The position numbers and the translations under genes were made by a program. 64,000 nucleotides of DNA from Eurosta solidaginis. Taxonomy: Eukaryota > Arthropoda > Insecta > Diptera > Tephritidae. The stretch is taken from the NCBI RefSeq assembly GCF_040869045.1, contig NC_090324.1, forward strand, positions 189,780,028-189,844,027. Direction: 5' to 3'. Shown in pieces: positions 1-11,015 of the stretch. Each line of letters begins with the position of its first letter. The first letter of the stretch is position 1. The notes beneath the pieces are model-generated. The model had not been told where the DNA came from and made no database searches. It saw only the letters and a list, made by a program, of their open reading frames with translations.

Positions 1-1508
1 CGTCGGTATGTAGCTCAGTTTTGGCATGTCTATCGTATAATTTGAGCACAGGCTCTTCGACTAACTTCTTTTTTAGTGCACGTACGATGATAGCTCTGCT
101 TGGATGATTTCGAATACACGGTCTGTTTTTTAATAAATCAGTAAGTGGGCGTGCTATAAGTGAATAGCATTCGACAAATTTTCTAAAATATCCGGTCAAG
201 CCGAGAAACGATTGTACGTCTTTCACGTACTTGGGCGTCGGAAACTGCCGTAGTGCCTTAGTTTTATCACTACCAGGTTTCATTGACCCACTTTCGATTA
301 CCTGTCCGAGAAAATTTATTTTTGTTTGCATAAACGCACATTATTGCAACTTAATTTTGAGGCCATATTCTGTCGATTTTACTATAACATTTTGTAGCTT
401 TTAATACATTCATTTGCGGTAGTACCAAAGATTACTATGTCGTCCATGTAAAGTTCCATCGCACCTTTATTTACCAGACTTTGAAAAACGAAATTTAAAG
501 ACCGTATAAAAACGGCTGGCGAACTACAAAAACCAAAAGGCGCATAATTAAATTCGAACACGCTTTCTTTGGTCACAAATGCGGTATATTTTTTGGCCGC
601 TTTCTTTATGGGGACATGGAAATACCCAAAAAATATAAAAAATATCTCGCACTTTGTAGTTTTTCTAATACGTCGCCCATAATAGGTAGCGGAAAACTGT
701 CTCTAAATACCATCGAATTCAATTTCCTGAAATCTATACAAATACGATATGAGCCGTCTTTCTTTTTCACCACTACCACTCTACTCGAAAACTCTGACGT
801 AGATTTCCTAACTATTCCCTGTTTAAGCCACTGATCAAATTGCTTTCTCACTGCATCTTGCTCCTCTAGCGGAAGCTGACTTGGCGATTGCCGAAAAGGT
901 CTAATATTGTCAGTAAGAATGTCCATTTCAATAGGGCATTTATTACACGCATTTACGGGTTTGTAAGGTTTAACAACTTCGGATATTGCATCATTAAAAC
1001 ACATTGGTACGACGAGATCTTGCTCACTTTCAGTGATATTGTAAACTTTCACATCGTTTTCAGGGAATTCTTGAGTAGAGTCACTAAATTTGAACCCATC
1101 TTTATCAAACGTTACCATAAACCTGTTAAGGAAGTCGAATCCAAGTAAAATATCGAATTTTATGTTTTTATCAGCTACGATCAAAAAGTTTTGCTCGCAA
1201 TTCAAATTACCAACAACAACATTACAGCAGCAACTGCCTTCAACTTTATTCGATACATTACCAAGCCCGCAGAGTACTTTTTCACAATGTTTTAATACAA
1301 CGTTTGGCAAGAATTTCTTATAAAAACTTTTTCTGATTATTGCCACATCAGACCCTGTGTCGACTAAAGACTTTGGTTCGGTACCATTTATGATAATAGT
1401 TTTAAAGCGATTGCAACATGATACCACGTTAACACTATTGGCACTTGTACTCTTCTGTGGACAAACTTTTGCGTGGTGACCGCTTTTATTGCAATTAAAG
1501 CACTTCAT
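1..1508 (-). pseudogene. Ty3/gypsy protease-reverse transcriptase (broken, truncated by window edge)
   Basis: The 1508-606 ORF begins with a CCHC zinc knuckle (CFNCNKSGHHAKVC), then a retropepsin active site (SLVDTGSD) and the reverse transcriptase N-terminal half ending near RICIDFRKLNS. A second piece (576-382) has the palm motif YMDD. The minus strand below 380 still encodes the RT connection/RNase H start (SFLGLTGYFRKFV, then EEPVLKLYDRHAKTELHTD), out of frame. A frameshift near 600 and another near 340 break the gene. Integrase and the 3' LTR lie outside the window. It is the only one of the three gypsy copies here that extends past the protease. Confidence 0.88.
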
Positions 1509-2378
1509 AGGCTCTTTACATGCCGGCCTTTTGTTCTCTGTTCTTTTTTCGCCATATTGTTGTTTTTAATCGGCTGCTCACTTTTAAATGCGTAATCAAA
1601 TATTTGATGACGTTCAAGTAATACTTTAATGGTTTTGAAAATATATAATACAAATTTTATTTCAGGCTTAATACGTAAACCTTTAACAGCGTAGCGAATT
1701 ACCTATTGATCGTCGACGGACCCAAGTGATGCTAACTTTTTAGCGCGTAAGACATACTCATGAAAGCTTTCGTCATAACTTTTTTCAACTTCTCTTAATT
1801 CTTTGTGTAATTCCGCACTTGTATATTCTTTATGGAATTCATTTATTAATTTATCGCGCAAGCTTTCATAATTGTTCACACAAACTGATTCTAAAAATAA
1901 TTGCGCTGTTTTTACCATTTTCCGCGTGCCTGCACATATTTTTGTTTTTCATCCAGTCCATACGTCTCCGCATTATTTTCGAAGTTTTGAAGCCACTGCA
2001 ACACCGGAATGCTCTTGCCATCGTACGCTGGTACGCAAAGCTTTCAGCGGAAATCTTAATTTTGTTATTGTTGTCGTCCTCTCTTAGCATCTTTAGCGTG
2101 AGCAACTTTATTAAATCTTTTATACTGTCGTCAATTTCTTCTAAGTCGTTCGAAATATCCAATGGTCCCAAAACCTCACTTTCAGCCGCTGTCTTGATGC
2201 TGCTCGCTGCTATGTTGATTGTTCCGTTTGATGGAAGGTTTTTATAACCACTTTCGTTTTCAGCTTTGTTTCTGTTCTCCTCATCAATTGTTGTTAACGT
2301 CGATATTGCCCCTGAGACTCTGTCTCCTTGTCACGCATTCAAACGTGTGAAGTAAGAATGTTTTAGCATATTCTGCAT
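1509..2378 (-). pseudogene. Ty3/gypsy gag, unit A (degenerate)
   Basis: Homologous to the better preserved gag copies in units B and C. The start is the ATG at 2378, matching the start of copy B. Compared with B it has a one-base loss near 1,920, a 7-bp loss near 2,032 and a deletion near 1,540 removing the first zinc knuckle. The capsid-like part keeps the conserved stretch around LFLESVCVNNYESLRDKL. It cannot give a full Gag. Confidence 0.82.
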
Positions 2379-2507
2379 GATTCCTTTAGCTAGCGAAATG
2401 TTAAAGGGGATTGTTTATTGCAGGAATTGGGCGACAAATAACGGCTATGATTTTGCGACTTTGCTTGCGCGACAAACAAATGGATTTTATATTATCTTTT
2501 TGTCTTT

Positions 2508-2520
2508 GGGTGAGCCCCAA
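2508..2520 (-). promoter_or_regulatory. Primer binding site of gypsy element, unit A
   Basis: On the minus strand TTGGGGCTCA follows the LTR-like end CTTTTTACAATT, just upstream of gag. Units B (near 12,431) and C (near 26,301) read TTGGGGGCTCAA, so unit A has lost one G. The same string follows the LTR of the errantivirus-like element at 59,582, so both use the same primer. I cannot name the tRNA from sequence alone. Confidence 0.6.
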
Positions 2521-3676
2521 TTGTAAAAAGGGGAGATAATGTTTGTGGAAATGTTATTCACTATTTATTTATAGTTTGGTTTCAAAATATTTCAAATTCT
2601 CAAACGAATGGGTAATTTAATGATTTTTGTAAAAAAGTATAGAAAATATATAAAATATTGTATTCAGTAAGTTTTATGTTTCGCGACTTTATTTAATGCT
2701 TAAAACAAACAAAAAAAGTGGCTTTCGACTTACTTCTACGACTGACTCCGCTGGACCAACTGATACTTCAAGCCACTGGATCAATAAACAACGGGATCAA
2801 CTGAGAGAGTAATTGACGACTGGAAATAGTATGACCATATTCCAACGGGAACGTAAAGTCACACTGTTTGTTGTTGGCAACTGTTATTAGACGGTGACCA
2901 TTGTTTGCATATATATATATATTAATGAGAAAAAGTACTAACCCCATATTGTCAAATCTCAGTACGGTATATATGTGCGAAACATAATAAGAACAACTCG
3001 ATTAGTTAGCTACAGTAGGCACGCTTGCTAAAATTACCCCTCAAATTTTATTGCGACAAATCTCAAAATAATTTAAAGTTTCTTCAGGTTAAATTAAAAA
3101 TATCTCTTGTCGTCAATCAAATATATTGCAAAACCTCTGCACGTTTCTGCTTTCTCCCCATCTGAACAAAAATTAAACAAAAAAATTTGTTTTCTTGCGT
3201 TCACACATATATGCACACGCATATACAAAATTAATTACACAAATCGACATAAGCGGTAAAATATTCTCATACTGTGGTACAAGAGTGGTTCAGTACGTAC
3301 ACTAGCGTTTCAAAAAATATAGTTTTTCTCTCGTGCAAAGCTAAATTTTCCCCGATATCTATTATTTTCACTCTGTATCTCTCTTTATACAGTCCACAAG
3401 AATATCGATAGTGAAATTTTAAGAAATAATTACTAATTATATTTACATATATATTTTTATTTTTTCCCACGTATATACCCCCTATATTTATATACACATA
3501 TAAAATAAAATGCAAACGCGGTACAGTGGTCAACTTTGTCTTGTTATACCCTCAAATTCTAAATAAATTAAAACTCTTTTACTTTGAAATTTGACCCTCT
3601 CTCTATTGGTTTTGCCACAAATTAAATTTACTTTAATTCTCAACGGGAAAAGCCTTAAAAAAAAAGAAAAGCAAAA
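2521..3676. other. LTR-like and unassigned DNA, unit A
   Basis: AT-rich DNA right of the primer site. Its left part should be the 5' LTR of the minus-strand gypsy element, but the outer LTR end cannot be placed because no second LTR of this element is in the window. Units B (12,441-13,593) and C (26,311-28,123, with an insertion) align along its whole length. No convincing coding sequence was seen. Confidence 0.5.
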
Positions 3677-3892
3677 ATGAGTGACGATGAAAAGAGACAA
3701 AGTGGCTCCAACAGTCAAAGAGTTAAAAAATTTAAGTTCTCGTCTGCCCCTAAAAAGTTCATTACCGACACGGAAATTTTCATGGACTATTGTGTTTGGT
3801 TTAAGTCAACGTCCCTCCAAAATACTGAGTCTTCCCTTAACGCAAAAATCTCAAATATCGACAAATTTTGGAATAGAGCAGGGTTCAGATAA
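3677..3892 (+). CDS. Small conserved ORF of the composite unit (71 aa), copy A
   Basis: A 71-codon ORF starting MSDDEKRQSGSNSQ, with a favourable start context (CAAAAATGAG). It is hydrophilic and Lys/Ser-rich, with no domain I recognise. It recurs as an intact 71-codon ORF in unit B and as a frameshifted copy in C. It lies on the opposite strand to gag and the hAT transposase. It could be a first exon, the start of a lost element ORF or chance; conservation may only reflect recent duplication. Confidence 0.35.
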   Translation: MSDDEKRQSGSNSQRVKKFKFSSAPKKFITDTEIFMDYCVWFKSTSLQNTESSLNAKISNIDKFWNRAGFR

Positions 3893-4499
3893 ATTCTTTT
3901 ACAAAGAATTAAAATTCATTCATTTAATTTCTTTTATACCGTCTGCGAATCAATTTTAAAACAAACATTTTTTTTCATTTGATATTGACGAATAATTAAA
4001 TATTCTATAAATTCGGAAAAAACAATATTTTTGACATTCATTTATGCCTTTACACAATTTTGACAGATATACTGCTTCCATTTCATTTATAGAACTGAAT
4101 GATTTTTTTATACATTCTTAAGCAAACATTCCCCCCTATTTATAATAGGTATTTCAGCAGATATATGTGTTGCGAGAGAGAGAAATTAGAGCATTTCTGG
4201 TGCTGGATTTGTATTGGGATATAGGCTTGCCGGCAAATATTTCGGTTCGCGCCTTGTCACGATACCGTACAGCTACACAAAGCGATCATAAACCGTTCCT
4301 ATGTGTGATTAGATGACAAGTTCCATACCTGTCAGCTATGTAAGAAACACCTTTCTTCATTTTTAAGTACCAAAGGAGAAGATAATGTACACAATAATGT
4401 GCGGCCGCATTTTTGTTTCGTCACCCGACTTGCGGTTATAAATCGCTATAATTAGTTGTGAAGGATAACAATTATAAAGACATATACATATCTATAATT

Positions 4500-5659
4500 T
4501 GTTTAAAATTTGGCAAGATGTAACAAATTTTCATTCAATTTAACAGTTAAGAGATTGTTGATGGAGTCGCCACTTGTTGTGAGCATAGTTGGTAAAGCAC
4601 TGAAGGCTCTCTCAACAGACACCTGACTAGAACGATCTACCAATTCTATCACCACTAATGCACGAATGTCCCTGTCCTGCGCAGATTCTTTCCAGTATTC
4701 GAAAACATTGGTATGAAATGGAGTCCTCTCATGATAAGCCAACTTCTCCAGTTTCTGTCGAATGGTTATGTATGTTGGTATTGTATCACTTTTTTGTAGA
4801 TTATATTATTCCTCTAAATCTCCATATGGGTCATCGCGCTGTATATTTACAAAGCTAGAAGTTATGTCACTGTATGCTTTATTAGAAAAGTTATCAACTG
4901 ATATTGTATTTGCATAATTTTTAATATCTGTCCCTGAAAAATTTGTATTTAAATTAGATTGCACGCGAATGGAGATCGAAACTTTTCATTTAATGTTTAC
5001 TGGTACTTGAATTAAAAGAAATTGTTTCGTAATTTCTCATATAAAGTCCGGTTAAATGCATAGCCGAACATCGAAAAAACGACCCTTACATTACTTTCAT
5101 ACATATGTATATGATGTAGTTGTTACCATAGCTACTTTTCGTTGCTCGTCATTGTAATGCGGGGATTAGAAAAAATTTAAGCGTGGATCGAAATACAATG
5201 CAGATAGAAATGCGATATTTTCCAGTAACTTAGCTTTCCCCTTTTGGATGAACTCCCATAACTGTAACGCGTATTCATTTGCCACTTTCTTTTTAAATTT
5301 TACCTTTCAACATCGAACTCAATTTCGTTATCATTTGTATTGAAATGATCTTTTAAATTTAATAAAGCTTCCATCATATCAAATGTAGAGATCTACCAAG
5401 TTGTTGTATCTTTTGTTTAGTTTAAAAAAGTCATGTGCAGCCAACTGAAGCGTGTGTGCAGCGCATCTTACAACTGGAAATAGAGATTATGTTCTCTCAT
5501 TAAGCTTTCGTATTGTATAGTATTCGTCTTCTGTATCAGAAGCATAGTCCACGAACTCATTTTGCATTTCTTCTACATCGCGAAGCAAGAGTTTGGAAGC
5601 CTTGATCATGTTGGATCCATTGCCAGTGGTTGTGGAATATATATTTTTTTAGGCGTATT
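4500..5659 (-). pseudogene. hAT transposase, C-terminal part, unit A
   Basis: The 4742-4503 ORF carries the hAT C-terminal dimerisation domain (SSQVSVERAFSALPTML, ending NLLTVKLNENLLHLAKF). Degenerate pieces of the RNase H-like catalytic region follow up to 5,659, where copia interrupts the gene. The matching region in C reads TTDNGSNMIKA and RCAAHMLQLAA, typical of hAT transposases. The remainder continues at 10,715. Stops and frameshifts are frequent, so it is inactive. Confidence 0.8.
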
Positions 5660-5833
5660 TGTGATGGATTCCATTTAAGTCGCAATTAAACGCAGAGTCT
5701 AAATTCAATGTGTTCTCCTTTATTATAATTCACCGGAAGAAGAAGGGGAAAATAGATACAGTATAGAGTGGAGACAATTTTGTCTATACCGCATGGTGAT
5801 GCCAGATCTGTATTATGTTAATTAGTTTCAACA
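5660..5833 (-). repeat. copia 3' LTR
   Basis: The 174-bp left LTR, 3' in element orientation. It matches the right LTR except T against A at about 5,676/10,557. It is flanked outside by GTATT and inside by the polypurine tract. Confidence 0.95.
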
Positions 5834-5842
5834 CTTTCCCTC
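5834..5842 (-). promoter_or_regulatory. copia polypurine tract
   Basis: On the minus strand GAGGGAAAG directly precedes the 3' LTR (TGTTGAAAC). Position and purine content fit the plus-strand primer of reverse transcription. Confidence 0.75.
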
Positions 5843-6006
5843 AGATCTGACGTCATTAATGAGTTGATTTAAAATAGATAAACGTACATATGCATACAAG
5901 TTACTTTTTACATTGCATTATGCTTACTAATTCAATTTGCACAAACATATGTATATAAATCATCAAATTCCAAAGTTTCTAAATGATTGGTTCTATGCCT
6001 AGGTTT

Positions 6007-6513
6007 TTAACGCAATTGAGGTGCTTGCTTGAAGTCAAGGTTTTTGTCAGGACATCTGCAGGCATTTCCTCTGTGCTCATGTATTTTATGGTAATGTCTT
6101 TTCTTTCGATTCGGATTTTTGCTTAACTTGCCGGCACTCTGGTTGTCATTGAAGATAACTACTGGTTGGTCTTTGCCCAATATATCATTCAGCAAACGTT
6201 TCAGGTGTATGGCTTCTTTTGTTGAGTCGGAGATGGCCATGTACTCAGCCTCGGTGCTCGAGACGGCCACGGTTCGTTGCTTTCTGGATTCCCAGCTAAT
6301 GGCTGCGCCGGCTAATGTGAATGCAAAGCCGCTGTATGACCGTCTGTCGTCTACGTTGGATCCCCAATCAGCGTCAGCAAATCCCGTTAATGAAGGACCA
6401 GTGGTGCGAGTATAACAGATTCCGTGATTTTGTGTGCCCTTTAAATAGCGCAATACGCGTTTTGCTGCCACCCAGTGTGCTGTTCCGTAGCTGGTATTAA
6501 ATTGGCTTAACAC
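6007..6513 (-). pseudogene. copia RNase H domain (3' part of pol)
   Basis: Starts with the RT/RNase H connector (WVAAKRVLRYLKGTQNHGI) and carries Ty1/copia RNase H signatures: FADADWGS, SSTEAEYMA, FNDNQSAGKL. It is one frame off the upstream RT piece, so a frameshift lies near 6,507-6,515. After KNPNRKK the usual C-terminal segment (KHIDIKYHF-type) is shortened and shifted, consistent with an internal deletion. No working RNase H is expected. Confidence 0.85.
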
Positions 6514-7363
6514 GCTGACTGCATGGCGATGTCTGGTCTTGTTGATACGGCGAGATACATGAGTGATCCCACTAGGTTCTGATATGGCAACTTACTTGCA
6601 GAACGAACATCTTCTTCTGTCTTTGGCGACATTTCTTTAGACAGTTTTATGCTCGAGTTAGCGGGCGTACTGACTGGTTTGCAGTCGTTCATCTCAAACC
6701 TTTTTAGTAAAAGTGCAATATATTTCGATTGGCTCATTGTAATAGTGTTCGATTTTAGGCATTGGTTGAATTCGATTCCGAGGCAAAACTTTATCGGGCC
6801 TAAATCTTTCATTTCAAACGTGGAGGCGAGTTCAGCTTTTATTTGTGTTAACTTTTGCCTACTGTTCGAGGCTACGATCAGGTCGTCAACGTATATGGTG
6901 ATTAGGGCAGTGGTGCCGTTTTCGCGATGTACGTACAGACATGGATCGCTTTTTGACGCCGTCATGTGCATGCTCTGTAATTTATTGTCCAGCTTTTGGT
7001 ACCACAGTCGGCCTGACTGTTTCAAGCCGTATATTGCTTTTCTCAGTAAACAAACTTTATTTTCAGCATATTTGGCGCATTCCGTGTGACCTACTACCTT
7101 ATGCAATTCGTCGGGGAGGGTCATATAAATTTCGGTTTCAATGGTTTCATTAAGGTACGCACTTACAAAATCGAGTTGGTGGACTTCCAAACCCATTTCT
7201 GCAGAAATGGCCATAACTGAGCGGATAGTGTTAGGCCTGGCTACAGGTGCGAAGGTCTCGCTGTAGTCAATACCGGCTCTCTGGGTGAAGCCTTTCGCTA
7301 CAAGTCTAGCCTTTCTGTTTTCAATGCTTCCATCTGACTTGTATTTGGTACGTAGCGCCCATT
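6507..7363 (-). pseudogene. copia reverse transcriptase
   Basis: Ty1/copia RT. Visible parts in order are an N-terminal segment just upstream of the 7214 start (GSIENRKARLVAKGFTQRAG, read in this frame from about 7,362), LDFVSAYLNETIETEIYM, QSGRLWYQKL, the catalytic YVDDLIVAS, FCLGIEFNQ and NLVGSLMYLAVSTRPDI. A one-base frameshift at the A-run near 7,361-7,364 separates it from the upstream linker/integrase frame. The catalytic aspartates look intact. Confidence 0.88.
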
Positions 7364-8136
7364 TTGATTACGACCTTCTTCCCAACAGGACGATCTACTA
7401 TTTCCCATGTATTGTTTGCGAGAAGTTTGCGATATTCTTTTAGCATGGCCTTTTTCCATTCGGTTGCTTCGGGACTAGCAAGTGCTTCTGCGTGGTTTCC
7501 TGGATCTGTACTTTGTATCAATGCTGTGCTATAAGGAATATCTTCGATTTGTGCATTTTCATCATTTGCCGAACTTTCGTTACTCGAGGGTGTTTCGATG
7601 ACCGGTACCATGTTGTGCTCCAACCGTGGTCTGCCACGCGACTTGGTCCGTATTTTCTTTCGGCGACCTCTCCCTCGTTTCATTGCTCGGATATCGTTTA
7701 CTGCGGGAGAACCCTTTATTTCTTCGTTTGGTTGTGGCTGCTCTGTTGGACATACGTCGATCTGTGTATTTGTTTTATTCGGTTTCGGTTGCAATTGCAT
7801 TTCGATATCGTTTGTGTAAAATTCCTCGTACGTATCTGGCTTATTCTGCGAAGTAAATACGACGTCTCTGCTGCGACGTACCTTTCTAGAGTTGGGATCC
7901 CACAGGCGGTAACCTTTCGACGTTTCAGAATAGCCTACGAATATGCATTTTATCGACTTTGATTTAAATTTACATTTGTTCATCGTTTTGTCTAGCATGT
8001 ATGCAATGCAGCCAAATTTTTGTAAGTAACCACCATGTGGGGCCTTCCCAGTCCATATTTTGTATGCTACTTCACCATATAAACTTTGCGATGGGCAACG
8101 ATTGCGCAAATAATTCGCCGTGTTGACAGCTTCTGC
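7321..8136 (-). pseudogene. copia integrase C-terminal part and linker
   Basis: Integrase C-terminal region (KAPHGGYLQKFGCIAYML; FVGYSETSKGYRLWDPNSRK) and the basic linker (MKRGRGRRKKIRTKSRGRP) before RT. It is cut from the catalytic core by a TGA at 8,137-8,139, at a position where copia normally has Trp (Tyr-Trp-Ala-Glu-Ala). It ends at the frameshift near 7,362, after KKVVIK. Confidence 0.85.
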
Positions 8137-8778
8137 TCAATAAGCCGGCGGGAGGCCAGATTGGATTAACATGCATCTAGCCATTTCTAAAATGGTTCTG
8201 TTTTTGCGCTCGACTACTCCGTTCTGCTGTGGCGTATACTCAATAGTAAACTCTTGCCGTATGCCTTCGGCTTTCAAAAAATCTCTCATAGTGTTACATG
8301 TGTACTCGGTACCGTTGTCGCTGCGCAAACATTTTATTCTTTTGCCTGACTGGGTTTCGACCAAATTTTTGTACTCTTTGAATTTATCTATGACTTCGCT
8401 TTTGTGTTTAAAAAAATATATTATACACCATTTGCTCTTGTCATCGATAAACGTGACGAAGTATCGCGACCCTGCGAATGATTGTGTTTTCAAGGGCCCG
8501 CATACGTCGCTGTGCACTAACTCTAGAATGTCTTTGGTAGTGCGGTTCGATTTTTGAAATGGTTGCTGAGCTTGCTTTCCCTGAATGCAGGTAGTACACG
8601 TTGTTAAACTCGTTTTGGTATTTGCGTTAACACCGAGAACTTTTCTTTTTTCGATGATTTCTTTGAGGTCTTTTTCGTTTAGGTGGCCGAATGCTTCGTG
8701 CCAATCCTGGAGCGTCGTTATTTTAGGGCTGGCTATCGCTGCCGATTCAGCTTGTTCTTCGACGTAGTACAAGTTGTT
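8137..8778 (-). pseudogene. copia integrase catalytic core
   Basis: Follows gag-protease in the same frame after a TAA. It has the HHCC zinc-binding region (WHEAFGHLNEKDL, CTTCIQGK) and the DDE core: D in LVHSDVCGPLK, D in LRSDNGTEYTC, E in PQQNGVVERKNRTI. All key residues are present. It is flanked by two nonsense codons (8,779-8,781 TAA; 8,137-8,139 TGA). Confidence 0.9.
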
Positions 8779-10056
8779 TTAACGCTCTGCTATGAAAACT
8801 TTTGCGCCTGTCGATTTGTTTGTTACGATGGCTTTTGTTCCCGTAAAGTTTACGTCGAGACCGTGCTGAGTCATTTTTGACACTGACAATAAATTTGTAC
8901 GCAGGTCCGGTACGTATAGAGTATCTTTAAGTGTAACGTTGCAGCCTGTATTTGACGTGTCCTTTACTATTCCGTGACCTGCTATTTTCGTGAGACTATT
9001 ATTGGCTAAAGCTAATATCTTGCCGGTCGATTCTTCAAGGGATTGGAATTTCGCGTTAGACGAGCACATGTGGGACGATGCACCCGAATCGAGGCACCAT
9101 TTGTCATTTGCGTGAACGTTGCTTGCACCTAAGACCACTTTTTCTGCATTACACGTTGAATCGTTCTGGTTTCGTCTCTGACCTTTGTTTTTAAATGCTT
9201 TAGATTTGCACTCCCTAGCCTTGTGCCCAATCTTTCCGCAAGTATGGCATGTGTACTTAAAGGTGGCCCTTTTTTGGTCTGAATTGTTTGAATGCTGATA
9301 ATTGCTGGGTTTCTTGCTTCCGCTGCTTCTATTCGCGTATAGGACATCTTCATGCGTTGCCGTGCCATTTCTGTTGCGTGCCTCAAACACTTCAAGCAAT
9401 TTCACTTTCATGATTTCTAATTTCGGTAGCTTTTCCAGGGACTCGATGGCGATTCTAAAGGTTTCAAATTCGTTTGGAATGCTGTACAGGAGCAGGACAG
9501 TCAAAAGCTCCTCTATGACAACTAAATCCATTTCTACTAGCTTGTCGACTATATCGGAGAATTTTCGTAGATGTTCCCGAATGTCATCATTACGACACAT
9601 TTTGTGCAGTATGAGTGACTTAAGTAACATAGCTTTTCGCGCTGGCCCGCGCGATTGATAAACAGAATGCAGTTTGTCCCAAATGTCTTTTGATGTGCGA
9701 CAGTGCTTTATTTGCTGCAATTCGGGTGGGCTCATTGATAGCACCAAGTCAGACTTTGCTTTGGCATCGTTGTCTTCCCATTCACCAACTGCTGCGGGTG
9801 GTGACGCTGGTTTGACACAGCTACCGTTCACATACTTCCACGCATCATTTATTGTCAAAAAACCCTGTACCTGTATTTTCCAGGTGTCAAAGTTATCTTT
9901 GCAAAGTGGTTCAATTTTCACTGTTGTAAAGCTCATTTTGGATTTCAGCACCGGCGTTGAATTAGACACTGATGTTTGCTGAGCTTCGATTTGTTCACGA
10001 TTTGCTTCTTCTGCTTGGCCGTTTTGTTTTGGTTCCTCGTTTTCTTCACTCTTCAT
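8779..10056 (-). CDS. copia Gag-protease (425 aa, ends at premature TAA)
   Basis: ORF from ATG 10056. It has a copia-type Gag (FDTWKIQVQGFLTINDAW; SKDIWDKLHSVYQSRG), a CCHC knuckle near residue 270 (CHTCGKIGHKAREC) and an aspartic protease near residue 323 (WCLDSGASSHMC). It stops at TAA 8,779-8,781, with integrase continuing in the same frame. In Drosophila copia gag-pol is one ORF, so this stop is probably a mutation. Gag-protease itself looks intact and could still be made. Confidence 0.9.
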   Translation of the reverse strand: MKSEENEEPKQNGQAEEANREQIEAQQTSVSNSTPVLKSKMSFTTVKIEPLCKDNFDTWKIQVQGFLTINDAWKYVNGSCVKPASPPAAVGEWEDNDAKAKSDLVLSMSPPELQQIKHCRTSKDIWDKLHSVYQSRGPARKAMLLKSLILHKMCRNDDIREHLRKFSDIVDKLVEMDLVVIEELLTVLLLYSIPNEFETFRIAIESLEKLPKLEIMKVKLLEVFEARNRNGTATHEDVLYANRSSGSKKPSNYQHSNNSDQKRATFKYTCHTCGKIGHKARECKSKAFKNKGQRRNQNDSTCNAEKVVLGASNVHANDKWCLDSGASSHMCSSNAKFQSLEESTGKILALANNSLTKIAGHGIVKDTSNTGCNVTLKDTLYVPDLRTNLLSVSKMTQHGLDVNFTGTKAIVTNKSTGAKVFIAER

Positions 10057-10525
10057 TTGCTTAGTTTTTCACCAAGTTTTTCATATTTTTCTTCTATTTT
10101 ATTTCTATATTTTTACCTTCACTTTGTGATTGCTATGATGCCTTTGTAATTATCTTTGTTTCTTCTGTTTTACTTTTCGTTGGCTGTCAGTCGTACAACT
10201 GTGCTACCTTTCTGTATACTTCTATTAGCTTTCAATTTGCTCTGTGTTTTTAGCGATTGATTTTGTTCTTGCGAAGGAGTGAGCTTTTTCTATGTGTATA
10301 ACACTTTATTTTTTGGCGTGTGCGCAGTTAAACGGTATGAGCTTTTCGAAAGCTCTCGGGTGCTTGCATAATGCAAATGGTGTGCACCAACGTGCGAAGG
10401 TTAAAATTAATACTTGTATACTGAAGAAAAGGTTTCAACTTACGATTCTGCTTTATGAATTGTACTTAGAGACTCAATTTTGCGGTTGCGACTTTATGTG
10501 CACTTCCTAGGCGCAGTGGAAGCGT

Positions 10526-10540
10526 GCCGGGCCCATAACC
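10526..10540 (-). promoter_or_regulatory. copia primer binding site (initiator-tRNA fragment type)
   Basis: On the minus strand GGTTATGGGCCCGGC follows the 5' LTR directly. Drosophila copia has GGTTATGGGCCC at the same place and primes with a cleaved initiator-Met tRNA half. Confidence 0.85.
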
Positions 10541-10714
10541 TGTGATGGATTCCATATAAGTCGCAATTAAACGCAGAGTCTAAATTCAATGTGTTCTCCT
10601 TTATTATAATTCACCGGAAGAAGAAGGGGAAAATAGATACAGTATAGAGTGGAGACAATTTTGTCTATACCGCATGGTGATGCCAGATCTGTATTATGTT
10701 AATTAGTTTCAACA
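10541..10714 (-). repeat. copia 5' LTR
   Basis: The 174-bp right LTR, 5' in element orientation, expected to hold the promoter. TG...CA ends on the plus strand (TGTGATGG...TTTCAACA), flanked by GTATT at 10,715-10,719. Confidence 0.95.
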
Positions 10715-11005
10715 GTATTCCGTAACTATCTAAGCACTTTGATATTTCATCATTGATGAAACTTGAGCTATGCCTTTGTCGTAATTGAATCACACCAATT
10801 GTATGGATCATAAATAATCTTTTATGCATTGAATGTTTATTCCTAATATGTGCTTAACCATTCGACTTGCCACAACTATTTTAAGACTTATAGTTTTATC
10901 CTTTAAAATATGTCTTAATTGGGTTTTTATTTTAGTAGCACAAAGGCTTAAAGCTAAGTAATGCTCAGTAATGAATTCATAGTTAAAGAGTAGGTATCGC
11001 TATAT
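10715..11005 (-). pseudogene. hAT transposase, central part, unit A (right of copia)
   Basis: Continues the hAT fragment after copia, matching units B (from 15,570) and C (from 30,100). It begins with the right copy of the copia TSD (GTATT). It ends abruptly at the tandem junction near 11,005, where gypsy protease sequence starts. The N-terminal BED-type finger region present in C is missing. Confidence 0.75.
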
Positions 11006-11015
11006 AGAGTCGCTC

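Larger units (their letters stand above)
5660..10714 (-). mobile_element. Ty1/copia LTR retrotransposon (complete but defective)
   Basis: A 5,055-bp element with two 174-bp LTRs, TG...CA ends and a 5-bp target duplication GTATT (5,655-5,659 and 10,715-10,719). It transcribes on the minus strand. The primer site GGTTATGGGCCCGGC resembles that of Drosophila copia, which primes with an internal initiator-Met tRNA fragment. The LTRs differ at one visible position, so insertion is recent, yet the single gag-pol frame has two nonsense codons, two frameshifts and an RNase H deletion. It sits inside the hAT fragment of unit A only. Confidence 0.95.
1135..11010. repeat. Tandem composite unit A (about 4.82 kb without the copia insertion)
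   Basis: First of three tandem copies of a composite unit. In plus-strand order it holds a gypsy protease-gag fragment read on the minus strand, LTR-like and leader DNA, a short plus-strand ORF and a truncated hAT transposase read on the minus strand. It starts where gypsy sequence is shared with units B and C (TTAAGGAAGTCG) and ends in hAT sequence ending TATCGCTATAT. The left side is continuous with further gypsy pol (1-1,134), so this copy keeps the original gypsy side of the locus. Copia (5,660-10,714) interrupts it. The length excludes copia and one TSD. Confidence 0.85.
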
